Assembly: GCA_964385045.1 (NCBI GenBank)
Contig: CAYLNM010000001.1
Span: 35,784 to 99,783, forward strand
Direction: 5' to 3'
DNA length: 64,000 nucleotides
Source: CAYLNM01 sp964385045
Lineage (GTDB): Bacteria; Planctomycetota; Phycisphaerae; Phycisphaerales; SM1A02
Shown here: one piece after another, positions 8,035 through 16,972 of the stretch
How positions within the stretch are numbered: position 1 is the first letter of the stretch
Layout of the letters: the number at the start of each line of letters is the position of its first letter
Translations under genes and position numbers: made by a program
The notes under the pieces: generated by a model
What the model was told of the DNA's origin: nothing
The model's database searches: none
The model's input: only the letters and a program-made list of their open reading frames with translations

Positions 8035-9588
8035 ATGCGGTCCACCCACGAGACCGATCAGCTCGACGCTCGCGGGCCCCGTCCGCGTCTGGTCATGACG
8101 GTCCTGAACACCTTCGAGCACGACACGCGGGTCCTCAAGCAGGCTCGCAGCCTCGCGCGGTGGAGGTTCGACGTCGTGGTGCTGGCCCGCTCGGGCCCGG
8201 GCCTCCCGGCGCGTGAGACCCTCGAGCCCTCGCTCGTCGTCGAGCGCGTCGGCCTCGATCGACGGGAGCCTCTGGACGTCGCCCGCGCCGTCCTCGCCCG
8301 CCACCGGGATCCGGCCCGCGTGCGGCGTCTCGTCGACGGCCCGCCCATCGGCGCCGCGCCCTCTCCGGTCGCCGCGGCACCCACCACCCCCCGCTCGCCG
8401 GTCCGGCGGACCGCGGACCGCATCACCCGCACCACCTCGACCCGGCTCCGGAGGATCCCGGCCCGCCTGCGGCGCTCGGCCGCCGACCGTGTCCGACGCC
8501 TGCGACACCCGGTGATCAGCTCGCTCAGCTTCTCGGGAGCCTTCGCCCGGCGAGCCCTGGCGCTGGCCCCCGACGTCATGCTCTGCCATGACCTCAACAC
8601 GCTGGCCGCCGGCGCGATCGTCAAGTCGCTGACCGGTGCCCGGCTCGCCTACGACTCCCACGAGCTGTGGCTGGAGCGCAACATCGGTGATCGGTCGCGT
8701 CGCTGGGACCGTCTCGGCTGGGCGTGGCTGGAGCGACGCCTCGTGAAGGACTGCGACCTCGTCACCACCGTGGCCGAGGGCATCTGCGACGAGTTGCGCG
8801 ACCGCTACCGCATCCCGCGTCCCGCGCTGATCCGCAACGTGCAGCCATGGGAGCCGCCCCCGGCCCGCACGCGCATCCTGTCCGAGGAGCTCGGCCTGCC
8901 CGCGTCACGCCCCATCGTGCTCTACCCGGGTGCGATCACGATCAACCGCGGCCTCGAGCAGGCGATCGACGCGGCCGTGCTCTTCGAGGATGCGGCCCTG
9001 GTCATCATGGGCTACGCCCGCGACGCGGCGTATCTCGCCTCGCTCCGCGACCGGGCCGAGGGGCACGGGGTGCTCGGCCGGACCGTCTTCTTCCGCGATG
9101 CCGTGCCCCCGGACGAGGTCGCCCGGTACACCGCGTCGGCCGACCTCGGGATCGTCCCGACGCAGAACGCCTGCCGCTCGTATCTCTTCGAGGCGAGCAA
9201 CAAGATCTTCCACTGTCTCATGGCCGGCGTCCCGTTCGTCGGCAGCGACCATCCCGAGAAGCGCCTGCTCATCGAGCGGCACGGCGTGGGACGGACGTTC
9301 GACGAGACGGATCCCGTCGCGATCGCCCGCACGGTGCGCGAGCTGCTGGCCGACGCCCGGGAGCTCGAGCGCATGCGCGCCGCCTGCCTCGAGGCCGCCC
9401 GTACGCTCAACTGGGAGCAGGAGGAGACCAGGCTCCGCCGGCTCTACGGGGAGCTTGCCGCCATCCCGGCCACCGGGACCGACGTCGAGATCACGCCCGG
9501 CGGAGCGACCGCCGCCGCCACGGGGGCCACCGCGCCCCGCCCGACGGGCCCCGGGACCGCCCTGCCCCTGCAGACACGATCCCCATGA
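8035..9588 (+). CDS. glycosyltransferase family 4 (GT-B) with basic linker insert
   Basis: RPRLVMTVLNTFEHDTRVLKQA begins the N-terminal Rossmann domain, a pattern common in GT4 enzymes that act on mannosyl or fucosyl residues. LAYDSHELWLERN, LVTTVAEGICDEL and ALIRNVQPWE follow. The donor domain starts at RPIVLYPGAITINRGLEQAI and contains SYLFEASNKIFHCLMAGVPFVGSD. Residues about 100-165 are Pro/Arg-rich and lengthen the acceptor domain. ATG at 8035 is favoured because the fold starts just after it and a -10 box lies immediately upstream. The stop overlaps the next start (ATGA at 9585), so the two genes are coupled. Confidence 0.85.
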   Translation: MRSTHETDQLDARGPRPRLVMTVLNTFEHDTRVLKQARSLARWRFDVVVLARSGPGLPARETLEPSLVVERVGLDRREPLDVARAVLARHRDPARVRRLVDGPPIGAAPSPVAAAPTTPRSPVRRTADRITRTTSTRLRRIPARLRRSAADRVRRLRHPVISSLSFSGAFARRALALAPDVMLCHDLNTLAAGAIVKSLTGARLAYDSHELWLERNIGDRSRRWDRLGWAWLERRLVKDCDLVTTVAEGICDELRDRYRIPRPALIRNVQPWEPPPARTRILSEELGLPASRPIVLYPGAITINRGLEQAIDAAVLFEDAALVIMGYARDAAYLASLRDRAEGHGVLGRTVFFRDAVPPDEVARYTASADLGIVPTQNACRSYLFEASNKIFHCLMAGVPFVGSDHPEKRLLIERHGVGRTFDETDPVAIARTVRELLADARELERMRAACLEAARTLNWEQEETRLRRLYGELAAIPATGTDVEITPGGATAAATGATAPRPTGPGTALPLQTRSP

Positions 9589-11453
9589 CGTACGACCAGC
9601 GGTACTTCGAGTATCTCGACCACTTCGGTCCGACGAGCACCGTGCGCGAGTTCGCGGAGCACCCCGAGGCGGCGAACATGGTGGCGCTCCGGCACGACGT
9701 CGACCACGACCTCGACCTGGCCCTGGACATGGCCTTCCACGAGTTCCGGCACGGGCGTCGAGCCACCTACTACCTGCTGCACACGCACGAGTACTGCCGG
9801 GACCCGGCCTTCGATGCCAAGGTCCTCCAGCTCGTCGACTACGGACACGAGGTCGGGCTCCACCTCAACGCACTCACGCCGTGGATCGAAGGCCGCACCG
9901 ACACCCCGATCGACGACCTCCGTCGGTGGATCGATCACGTCCGAAGTCTCGGCGTGGACCTGATCGGCTCGGCCGCGCACGGCGACGCCGCATGCTACGA
10001 GCACCACTACGTGAACTACTGGATCTGGTCGGAGCTGCGGCCCGAGGATCCGATGGCCACCGAGGACTCGATGTCGGCCGAGGGCATCGGCGTGGCGGAC
10101 GACGACCGCCGCGTGTCCTATCCCCCGACCCATGAGCTGCGACGGGCCGACGGCGACCGCTTCCCGCTCTGGTCGGTCTCCATGCGGGACCTCGGCCTCG
10201 AGTACGAGGCGGTCAAGGTGCCGTCCGAACGCTACTGGACCGACAGCGGAGGTGGCTGGACCCGGTCGGGCGATCCGCTGCACGCGGATCTGTCCCGCGG
10301 GCGGCATCAGGTGCTCGTCCATCCCCTGTGGTGGGAGGCGCCGCGGCGACACGTGCTCGCCGTGACGCGGACCCCCGAGCTGGCCGAGGTCCTCGCCCAG
10401 CTCGCCGAACGGTCGACCTCGGCGCGGGTGATTCCGGGCCCCGAGGCGAGCCGCGAGACGGAGTCCGCGCCGGACCGCGGCGCGCCCGGCGCAGCGGACG
10501 ACCTGCGCCGGTCGGACGTGCTGGGCTGGAGGAGCCGATGCCTCACGGCGGTCCGGCAGCAGCGGCGAACCGGCCTGACGGTCTCGGCCACGCTCCTCGG
10601 TCACGCCCCGCTGCCCTCGACGGACGCTCACGTCGAAGGACCGCTCCCGTGGCGGACGCTCGTCCTCGACGACGGCGCCGACGACGACCCGCACCTCGCA
10701 CGGGTCCGCGACGCCCTGGCCGCGGACGACGTCGTGCCGATCGGCGGCGACCGGTCGCGGTCGCCCGCCGACCTCCTGGCCGATCTCGGCCTCGTCGTGC
10801 ACCCGCGCCTGCTCCCCGAATCGACGGCCACGGCCACGACGACGGCGTCCGCCGATGCCTCCGAGGCCACCGAGCCGACCGACCGGGACCGATCGATTCC
10901 GTCGAAGCTGATCGCCCGGCCCTCGGCGGCGACGATCGGCACGCCGGCGCTCCATCGCGCCGTCCGCTCGCAGCTCACCGGTCGCCTGCGCTGGGTCGAG
11001 ACCCCGTGGGTGGGCTGCCGGATGGAGCCCGCCGACGGACCGGGATGCTGGCGGACGACCGGCGGTCATCCGACCTATCTGCTCGCCGGCGAGGGACGGT
11101 GGTCCCGGATGGATGTCCAGTCCATCCAGCGCGGTCATCCGGCGGTCGTCTGGTCGTTCCGTGCATCCATCGACACCGAGCTCCCCCTCCGCGTGTGGGT
11201 GCTCGAGTACGACCACGGGGGACGAGACGTCGACCAGTGGATCCTCGCCCGCATCTCGGGCGATCAGCCGGTGCGCTCGACCTTCACCGTGCCCAGCACG
11301 GACCGCTGGTTCACGATCGCGCTCCACGCCGGCGACGCCGAGCCAGGACGGACCGTGCGGCTCCGACGAATCGATCTGCGACCGAGGCGCGCGTCTCGCG
11401 GCGATACCCCGCGCGGATCATACGGCCCCCGACGGCGGCTTCCAGTCGGCTGA
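9585..11453 (+). CDS. polysaccharide-deacetylase-like protein with C-terminal domain of unknown function
   Basis: Residues 1-280 resemble NodB-type deacetylases. ALRHDVDHDLD holds a metal-binding Asp pair, YYLLHTHEY and HEVGLHLNAL supply histidines, and GSAAHGD follows. VSMRDLGLEYEAVKVPSERYWTDSGGG and VLVHPLWWE are shared with the fused protein at 12286-14073, marking a common subfamily. Residues about 330-620 form a second region ending in strands (YLLAGEGRWSRM, PLRVWVLEYDHGG, DRWFTIALHAG), possibly a beta-sandwich. It is coupled to the glycosyltransferase upstream by ATGA. The last 143 bases overlap the end of the convergent sulfotransferase gene. The substrate is presumably an N-acetylated sugar in the glycan; activity is inferred. 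Confidence 0.7.
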   Translation: MTYDQRYFEYLDHFGPTSTVREFAEHPEAANMVALRHDVDHDLDLALDMAFHEFRHGRRATYYLLHTHEYCRDPAFDAKVLQLVDYGHEVGLHLNALTPWIEGRTDTPIDDLRRWIDHVRSLGVDLIGSAAHGDAACYEHHYVNYWIWSELRPEDPMATEDSMSAEGIGVADDDRRVSYPPTHELRRADGDRFPLWSVSMRDLGLEYEAVKVPSERYWTDSGGGWTRSGDPLHADLSRGRHQVLVHPLWWEAPRRHVLAVTRTPELAEVLAQLAERSTSARVIPGPEASRETESAPDRGAPGAADDLRRSDVLGWRSRCLTAVRQQRRTGLTVSATLLGHAPLPSTDAHVEGPLPWRTLVLDDGADDDPHLARVRDALAADDVVPIGGDRSRSPADLLADLGLVVHPRLLPESTATATTTASADASEATEPTDRDRSIPSKLIARPSAATIGTPALHRAVRSQLTGRLRWVETPWVGCRMEPADGPGCWRTTGGHPTYLLAGEGRWSRMDVQSIQRGHPAVVWSFRASIDTELPLRVWVLEYDHGGRDVDQWILARISGDQPVRSTFTVPSTDRWFTIALHAGDAEPGRTVRLRRIDLRPRRASRGDTPRGSYGPRRRLPVG

Positions 11454-12285
11454 CCTCCCGCTCGCCGAGGACCTCGCGCCAGGCACCGACCCGAGCGTCG
11501 GTGATGCCGCCGGCCAGCGTGGCCGCGTTGGCGTGCCGCTGACCCGCCGTGAACACGCTTGCCTTGGACTGCTCGGGCCGCAGCATCGCCGGATCCCAGT
11601 CCAGCCCCAGCGCGGTGCAGAGCCGCCCGGTCTCGGATCGCGGGTCCCGCACCAGCGTCTCGTAGCGGATCACCACGACCTCGTCGGGATGCGAGCGTCG
11701 ACGGCGCTCGGCCGCGTCGAAGTGGCGACACCACCCCGCCGCCACCTCCTCCACCGACGTCGACATCCCGCGCCGACGCTGGCTCTCCGCCACGTCCCGG
11801 GGATCCCGCACCAGGCAGAGGAAGACGGGCCGGCGCCAGTCCGCCGGCAGCTGCGGCCGCGCGGTGACGGAGAGCTTCCATCCGACGACTCGACTGCCCT
11901 CGGACCGCCGCTTGCGCTCGACGACCGCCGCCGACAACGCGATCGACCGCGTGGTCGCCGAGACGTCCACGCCGTCGGCAAGCAGCCCTCGCAGCTCGGC
12001 CGGCGAGACGCGACACCGGGCGGCCCGCTTGACGAACCGGCCGAATGCCTCGTCGCCGGAGTCGCGCAACGCGTTGCCGAGCCGCCGGGCGGCCGCGAGC
12101 GAGTCGTCCCCGTGCTCGCGGATCGCCGCGGCAAGCCGCTCGGCCGCCACGGCGTCCGGCGGAAGGTCCGTCGGCATGAGCTCGTAGCCCATCGAGACCG
12201 CCGGATGCGCGTCGAGCATGGCGGCGAGGAGCGTGGTCCCCGATCGAGAGACCCCGCTCACGAACGCATGGGACGCGACCGACAT
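11311..12285 (-). CDS. PAPS-dependent sulfotransferase family protein
   Basis: A 324-residue protein starting MSVASHAFVSGVSRSGTTLLAAML, the 5'-phosphosulfate loop of sulfotransferases. The 3'-phosphate motif follows as FLCLVRDPRDVAES, with the arginine and serine in place. EEVAAGWCRHF and VVVIRYETLVRDP match the conserved helix and strand after it. It begins directly after the TGA of the upstream fusion gene (TGAATG), so the two are likely co-translated, and the two sulfotransferase domains are paralogous. The C-terminal tail is basic and overlaps the convergent gene by 143 bases. It probably sulfates a sugar of the surface polysaccharide; a protein or lipid target is possible. Confidence 0.85.
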   Translation of the reverse strand: MSVASHAFVSGVSRSGTTLLAAMLDAHPAVSMGYELMPTDLPPDAVAAERLAAAIREHGDDSLAAARRLGNALRDSGDEAFGRFVKRAARCRVSPAELRGLLADGVDVSATTRSIALSAAVVERKRRSEGSRVVGWKLSVTARPQLPADWRRPVFLCLVRDPRDVAESQRRRGMSTSVEEVAAGWCRHFDAAERRRRSHPDEVVVIRYETLVRDPRSETGRLCTALGLDWDPAMLRPEQSKASVFTAGQRHANAATLAGGITDARVGAWREVLGEREVSRLEAAVGGRMIRAGYRRETRASVADRFVGAARSVLARRRRRGARS

Positions 12286-14073
12286 TCAGACCGTGCCCTC
12301 GATCTCCCGCGGCAGCTCGGTGAAATCGCGTCCCTCGGGCGCGTCGCGCGAGAAGTCCCACCAGATCGGGTGGGTCAGGATCCCGACGATCCGCGGGTAG
12401 GGCGGCGGCGGATCGAGATCCCGCCGCCGGCGCCCGGCCCGCCCGCGGGTGTCCTCGCGCACGCGGAGGTTCCCGCCCGAATCCGTGACGTAGAAGTCCC
12501 GGGGCAGATCGTACGCCTCGTACTCGAGGTCGAGCTCCCGCATCGAGACGTCCCCGAGACGGATCGAGCGCCCCTCGTGCGTCACCACGCGCGGGCCGCC
12601 GCGAGCGGGATAGACGCACTCGGAGAACAGCTCGTAGTTCCGGAACTCGAGCTCCCGGCACAGACGATCGCCGTGGGTGGAGCTGCCGGTGACGGTCAGT
12701 CCGTGCCATCGCAGGAAGGTCAGCTCGTCGGCCATCAGCTCCACCGGATCGAGCCCGTGCTGCAGTGCGAGCACCGGGAAGTTGTTGTGGAGGTTGATCT
12801 CGTGGCCCATGGACTCCAGGGCCCGGCAGCCCTCGAGCATCTCGCGATAGCGCGACATCCGGCCGTCGCGGAACTCGCCGTAGTACCAGGCGGTGTGCAG
12901 GATGCAGTACGTGGCCCGCAGGTCGTGCTCCTGCTCCCACCGGGCCATCTCCAACGCGGTGTCGAGGTCGTGATCGACGTCGTGGCGCAGGATGAGCACC
13001 TCGTCGGTGGCCGACGGCGCGCCGGTGGCGGCCTCGTGCCAGGTGAGGTTGGTGCGTCCCTCGGCGAAGGGCAGGATCAGGCGGGCGTACTCGTCCCGGA
13101 AGAACTTCGACGCCCGCTTCACGCGCAGACCGTGGCGCATCCGCGCCGCCCGGGGCGTGGCGACGGGCTCCTCCGTCGGACCGCGGCGATAGCCGTGACG
13201 CTCCGGGGCCGGCCCGCATCGCTCGTCGATCTCGGCCACCCGGGCGCGGCTCAGCGTCGATCGCCAGCGGCCGATCCGCCCGCGGTGGACCTCCTGTCGC
13301 AGGGCGTCCGCGTTCCGATGGCCGGCGCGATGGACCGTCGCCTCGGAGTCGTGGAACCGCAGCATCGGCGACGCGTCCTCGATGCCGAGCATGGACGCGA
13401 CCCGGCCCAGCTCACGATCCGGCTCCGAGACGAGGTCCTCGTAGCGGACGAGGAGCGCCCGTTCGGGATGCCGCTCCATGAACGCCTCGAATCGCGCGAG
13501 GTATCCGACCCACGCCCGGCAGACATGCTCCACGTCGCGATCGAAGCCGTTGGCGATGTGCGACGCCATCACGTCCCGCGGATCCCGGAGGACGAAGACG
13601 GCCCGAGGATTCGGCACCGATGCCGCGACCACCTCCACGCTGGGAACGTTGCACTTGAAGCCCTGCATCGAGGCCCCGGTCTCGCGCCGCTTGTCCTCGA
13701 CGACGGCCAGCGACAGAGCGATCCGACCCGCCAGGTCGTCGGTCCGCTCCGGCAGGTTCGACGCTCGGAGCCGCTCCACCAGGCGAGCCGGTCCGACGCC
13801 GGCCCGATCAGCGGTGCGCACGAATCGACCGAGCGGCACCTCGCCCCGGTCCGCCAGCTCCGCCTCCACCGCCTTCGCGCCCGCTCCCTCCCCCAGGTCC
13901 GCCAGCACCGCCTCCAGGCAGTGGGACGCCGACCGAGGTCGTTCGATGCCGGCGGGCAGCAGCTCGTAGCCCATCGCGATCCGCGGATGGGAGTCGAGCA
14001 TGGTCGCCACCAGCGTCGTGCCCGAACGGGACATTCCGCAGACCAGGATGGTCGCCACCGAGGAGGGGTCCAT
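12286..14073 (-). CDS. sulfotransferase-deacetylase-like fusion protein
   Basis: A 595-residue two-domain protein. Residues about 1-290 are a sulfotransferase: ILVCGMSRSGTTLVATML is the PAPS loop and AVFVLRDPRDVMASH the 3'-phosphate motif. Residues about 320-595 match the deacetylase-like protein at 9585: VLILRHDVDHDLDTALEMA, ATYCILHTAWYYG, GHEINLHNNFP, GSSTHGD, DVSMRELDLEYEAYDLPRDFY, TDSGGN and ILTHPIWWDFSR. The start is ATG at 14073, preceded by a GGAG at good spacing, though the frame stays open upstream. The order suggests coupled N-deacetylation and sulfation, as in eukaryotic NDST enzymes but with unrelated folds and reversed domain order. That parallel is an inference. Confidence 0.8.
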   Translation of the reverse strand: MDPSSVATILVCGMSRSGTTLVATMLDSHPRIAMGYELLPAGIERPRSASHCLEAVLADLGEGAGAKAVEAELADRGEVPLGRFVRTADRAGVGPARLVERLRASNLPERTDDLAGRIALSLAVVEDKRRETGASMQGFKCNVPSVEVVAASVPNPRAVFVLRDPRDVMASHIANGFDRDVEHVCRAWVGYLARFEAFMERHPERALLVRYEDLVSEPDRELGRVASMLGIEDASPMLRFHDSEATVHRAGHRNADALRQEVHRGRIGRWRSTLSRARVAEIDERCGPAPERHGYRRGPTEEPVATPRAARMRHGLRVKRASKFFRDEYARLILPFAEGRTNLTWHEAATGAPSATDEVLILRHDVDHDLDTALEMARWEQEHDLRATYCILHTAWYYGEFRDGRMSRYREMLEGCRALESMGHEINLHNNFPVLALQHGLDPVELMADELTFLRWHGLTVTGSSTHGDRLCRELEFRNYELFSECVYPARGGPRVVTHEGRSIRLGDVSMRELDLEYEAYDLPRDFYVTDSGGNLRVREDTRGRAGRRRRDLDPPPPYPRIVGILTHPIWWDFSRDAPEGRDFTELPREIEGTV

Positions 14074-14242
14074 GACGAAGGCTCCGGGAAATGCGACACG
14101 CGACCACGCGGGCGCGGCCCGCGGATCTGCTTCGCCGACCCCACAGCATACCACTCTCAGCGGTCGCTCCCGACCCTCGAAGCGCCCCTCGCCGGCGCAG
14201 TACCATGGACCGAACGCACATCGTCCCGTGCAGGAGCACCGC
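14074..14242. promoter_or_regulatory. divergent promoter region
   Basis: This 169-base gap separates divergent genes. On the plus strand TACCAT at 14201-14206 could be a -10 for the pentapeptide gene, followed by AGGAG at 14232-14236. On the minus strand the bases at 14145-14150 read TATGCT, a possible -10 for the fusion gene. Neither has a clear -35. Confidence 0.35.
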
Positions 14243-14962
14243 ATGATGAACCCGCTGGCCAAGGCCGTGGATCGCGTCCGGGAATCGGTGCGCGGCGATG
14301 CCGGAGTCGACCCCGCTCCCGGGGCCACCGTCGTCCGGGACGCTCGTGACCTGCTCGGCCCCTTCAAGGACGCCGACGGCCGGGAGCCGATCGACCGCAA
14401 CGAGCTCGACGTCCGCGGCGTCACCCTCGACCGGGTGACGCTGGGTCCGTTCGCCGCCTTCGAACGGTGCCACTTCCAGGACATGACGCTTCGGAACTGT
14501 GTCCTCTACGGGGTGAGCATGCGGGCGAGCCGCTTCAGCCGCTGCACGTTCGAGGGCTGTCTCTTCGCCGGCTGCTCCTTTCTCTCGACGCGGCTCGTGG
14601 ACGTCCTGATCACCGGCAGTCGCTTCTTCTACGGTGATCTTCGACAGCTCCAGCTGCTCGACTCGGTGGTCACGGGCAGCGAGATCGCCATGCTGGCCCT
14701 CAACGACTCGACCTTCGCCCGCACGCGGGTCAACCGCTCCACGTTCCTGCAGTGCGACCAGCAGCACATGGTGATCGAGCATTGCAAGTTCAACGAGTGC
14801 CGGCTGATCCGCTCGTGGCTGGACGACGCACTCGTCCGACAGACGCGGTTCGCGGACTGCGAGTTCTACGACGGGGTCCTCCCCCGCCAGGACTCCTTTG
14901 GACCCGAGGACACGCCCGGCGCCCGATTCGCCTACGGCGCCGGCTTCGGGGCGCCCGCATGA
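14243..14962 (+). CDS. pentapeptide-repeat-like protein
   Basis: About 239 residues. From residue 50 to 215 the sequence follows the A(D/N)LXX-like periodicity of pentapeptide repeats in degenerate form (FERCHFQDMTLRNCVLYGVS, FSRCTFEGCLFAGCSF, STFLQCDQQHMVIEHCKFNEC). This predicts a right-handed quadrilateral beta-helix. Cysteines recur at many repeat positions. A ribosome-binding site, AGGAG, lies 6 bases before ATG 14243; ATG 14246 is equally possible. The stop overlaps the methyltransferase start (ATGA). Such helices usually act as binding scaffolds; no enzymatic role is evident. Confidence 0.75.
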   Translation: MMNPLAKAVDRVRESVRGDAGVDPAPGATVVRDARDLLGPFKDADGREPIDRNELDVRGVTLDRVTLGPFAAFERCHFQDMTLRNCVLYGVSMRASRFSRCTFEGCLFAGCSFLSTRLVDVLITGSRFFYGDLRQLQLLDSVVTGSEIAMLALNDSTFARTRVNRSTFLQCDQQHMVIEHCKFNECRLIRSWLDDALVRQTRFADCEFYDGVLPRQDSFGPEDTPGARFAYGAGFGAPA

Positions 14963-15882
14963 GTGGCGCCGACGATGCCGTCGCGGTCCTGATCGATCCG
15001 GACGAGGCGGTCGAACGCTGCCGGGAGATCGAACGGCACATGCCGGCCGTCCGCGAGGCCACCACGTCGGAGTTCCTGATCGAGTTCACGCCCGGCGTCG
15101 CCCGCATCCACGCCCGCATCGTGAACGACTTCTTCCGCGCCGAGGACTTCGCCGGCACGCGGATCATGGACATCGGGCCGGGGCTCTACCCGTTCGCCAT
15201 CATCGCGCGCGCGCTCGGAGCGGAGGTCGTCGCGATCGAGTTCGACGAGGCGCTGGCCGATCTCGGCCGTCGCCTCGGCTTCGAGGTGCACGGGGACGAC
15301 CTCGACATGCTGACCGAGGGGCGGTTCACCGGATTCGACGGGCTGTTCCTGAAGGGGCCGTTCAATCCGTGCCGGCAGTCCACGACGACGCTGCCGGAGG
15401 CGGCCCGTCGTCTCGACGCCGTCGTGTCCGAGTCGGGCTGGGGTTGGATGTGCAACTCGGTCCGGCCGTGGACCGGGGCGAAGATTCGGCGCCGGATGCG
15501 ATTCCCGCGACGCCCCCCGCGCAAGCCGCCGATGTCGGACACGTCGACCAAGGACGAGAACGAGAACGAGAACGAGAACGAAGTTCGCCAACGCCTCGGA
15601 TTCCACTTCCGCTCGTTCGTCAACGAGATCGAGCGGCCGGTCGAGCTCTCGTTCGTGGCCGCCAACGCCCGACGGACGCAGCTCACCGAGCTGCAGCGCA
15701 CGTGCATGCAGGAGCTCGGGTGGACGGCGGAGCGTCCCGACCAGCACGCCTGCCGCCGATACGCGCTGACGTACCTCAATCGGCCGTACGTGTACACGAA
15801 GGGACTCCGCACGCTGGCGGACATCGACGCCGAGCGGATGAGGCGCCTCGCGGTGCCCACGATCGACCCGATCGCGCCGTGA
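14959..15882 (+). CDS. SAM-dependent methyltransferase-like protein
   Basis: A 307-residue protein with a class I SAM-binding motif in RIMDIGPGLYPFAIIARALGA, the acidic ribose-binding residue in EVVAIEFDEAL, and DGLFLKGPFNPC as the post-II region. It is a paralogue of the protein at 23019-23780, sharing NDFF..EDF, LGFEVH and KGxFNxC. A four-copy GAGAAC repeat at 15556-15579 encodes alternating Glu-Asn in a loop before residue 210. It is translationally coupled to the pentapeptide gene. The target is unknown; the surface-glycan context suggests sugar methylation, though the catalytic region is not diagnostic. Confidence 0.65.
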   Translation: MSGADDAVAVLIDPDEAVERCREIERHMPAVREATTSEFLIEFTPGVARIHARIVNDFFRAEDFAGTRIMDIGPGLYPFAIIARALGAEVVAIEFDEALADLGRRLGFEVHGDDLDMLTEGRFTGFDGLFLKGPFNPCRQSTTTLPEAARRLDAVVSESGWGWMCNSVRPWTGAKIRRRMRFPRRPPRKPPMSDTSTKDENENENENEVRQRLGFHFRSFVNEIERPVELSFVAANARRTQLTELQRTCMQELGWTAERPDQHACRRYALTYLNRPYVYTKGLRTLADIDAERMRRLAVPTIDPIAP

Positions 15883-15964
15883 CGACGCCCGGCGGACGCC
15901 CGGCCGAACGACCCTCCGCTCGCGCGGCGGACGGGAGCCCCGGGAGGCGTGGCACCGGCGGTGC

Positions 15965-16972
15965 TCAGCGTCGGTCCTCCGCCATGACCGCCGCGATCAC
16001 GGCGGTGGCTCGGCGGGCGCTCCCCGCGTCCAGATGACTGCCGTCGTACGTACGGAATCGCGACCAGTCCAGCTCGATCCACGTGCCGCCCGCGGCGCGG
16101 AACGCCTCCACGAAGGCATCCCAGTCCATCCCGGAGAGCCGGTCCTCCCGCCACGCGAGCCCGTCGCCGATGGGCATCCGGACCCCGGAGACGTCGATCC
16201 CGCCGGCCGTCCAGCCGGCGACCCGATCCATCAGACGCGCGACCGCGGCGGCATCGACCTGATTGTCGGTGAACTTCTCGTCGAAGTGGTCGAAGTAGAA
16301 CTCCGGGTCCGGGGGCTCGGCCACCGTGGCCACCCATCCCGTGGGCATGAATCGCTCGACCCGGAGCTCCCGCCCCCGCCGCCCGACCGTGCGCGCCGTC
16401 TGCCCGGGAAGAATCCGCCGCCAGTCGTTGCGCGACAACGGGCGGAACCACGTCTGCGCGAGGCTTCGGAACGGCGATTCGACTGCGAATCGGGCTCGGG
16501 CGATGACGTCGTCCCGCATGCGGCCGTAGGCTCGCTCCCGGGACAGGAAGCCGTTGCGCGCCGCCGCCTCGGGCGTCAGCGAGCCCGGCGTGAGGGTCAG
16601 CAGGATCCGCCCAGGAGGCTCACGGCGCACGAGCTCGTCCACGCGGCTCAGGTAGCGCGGCTCGAAGGCGGCGCCGCTGAAGCAGAAGTTGAGCACGTCC
16701 TCGGGGGGAACGCCGAGACCGTCGGCCAGGACCTCGGGGGCCACGCCGCGGTAGCCCCGCGAGTCGCCGGCGACGACGACGGCGTGCGGGGCGTCCACGA
16801 GCACCTTCCTCTGCCAGAAGACGTCGCGGGCCGTCCCGCTGCGCCGATTCACCTCCGGCAGATGGTGGCGAGCGACCGTCGCTCCCGCGAGCAGCGCCAG
16901 CGTGATGCTCACGCTGGCGAGCACCGACGGTCGCCCCACCGCCCGATCAGAACTGGAAGTAGATGAACGCAC
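15965..16972 (-). CDS. SGNH-hydrolase-fold protein, AlgX/AlgJ-like acetylation partner
   Basis: A 335-residue protein with one N-terminal membrane segment (SVLASVSITLALLAGATVA) and a periplasmic domain. AVVVAGDSRGYRG is the block I GDS motif with the nucleophilic serine. NFCFSGAAFEP resembles block II, and TYDGSHLD near the C-terminus supplies the Asp/His pair of block V. This is the layout of AlgJ/AlgX-type proteins, which accept an acyl group from a membrane-bound MBOAT and pass it to a polysaccharide. The GTG start overlaps the end of the MBOAT gene by 26 bases. It is the last gene of the minus-strand operon. Confidence 0.75.
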   Translation of the reverse strand: MRSSTSSSDRAVGRPSVLASVSITLALLAGATVARHHLPEVNRRSGTARDVFWQRKVLVDAPHAVVVAGDSRGYRGVAPEVLADGLGVPPEDVLNFCFSGAAFEPRYLSRVDELVRREPPGRILLTLTPGSLTPEAAARNGFLSRERAYGRMRDDVIARARFAVESPFRSLAQTWFRPLSRNDWRRILPGQTARTVGRRGRELRVERFMPTGWVATVAEPPDPEFYFDHFDEKFTDNQVDAAAVARLMDRVAGWTAGGIDVSGVRMPIGDGLAWREDRLSGMDWDAFVEAFRAAGGTWIELDWSRFRTYDGSHLDAGSARRATAVIAAVMAEDRR

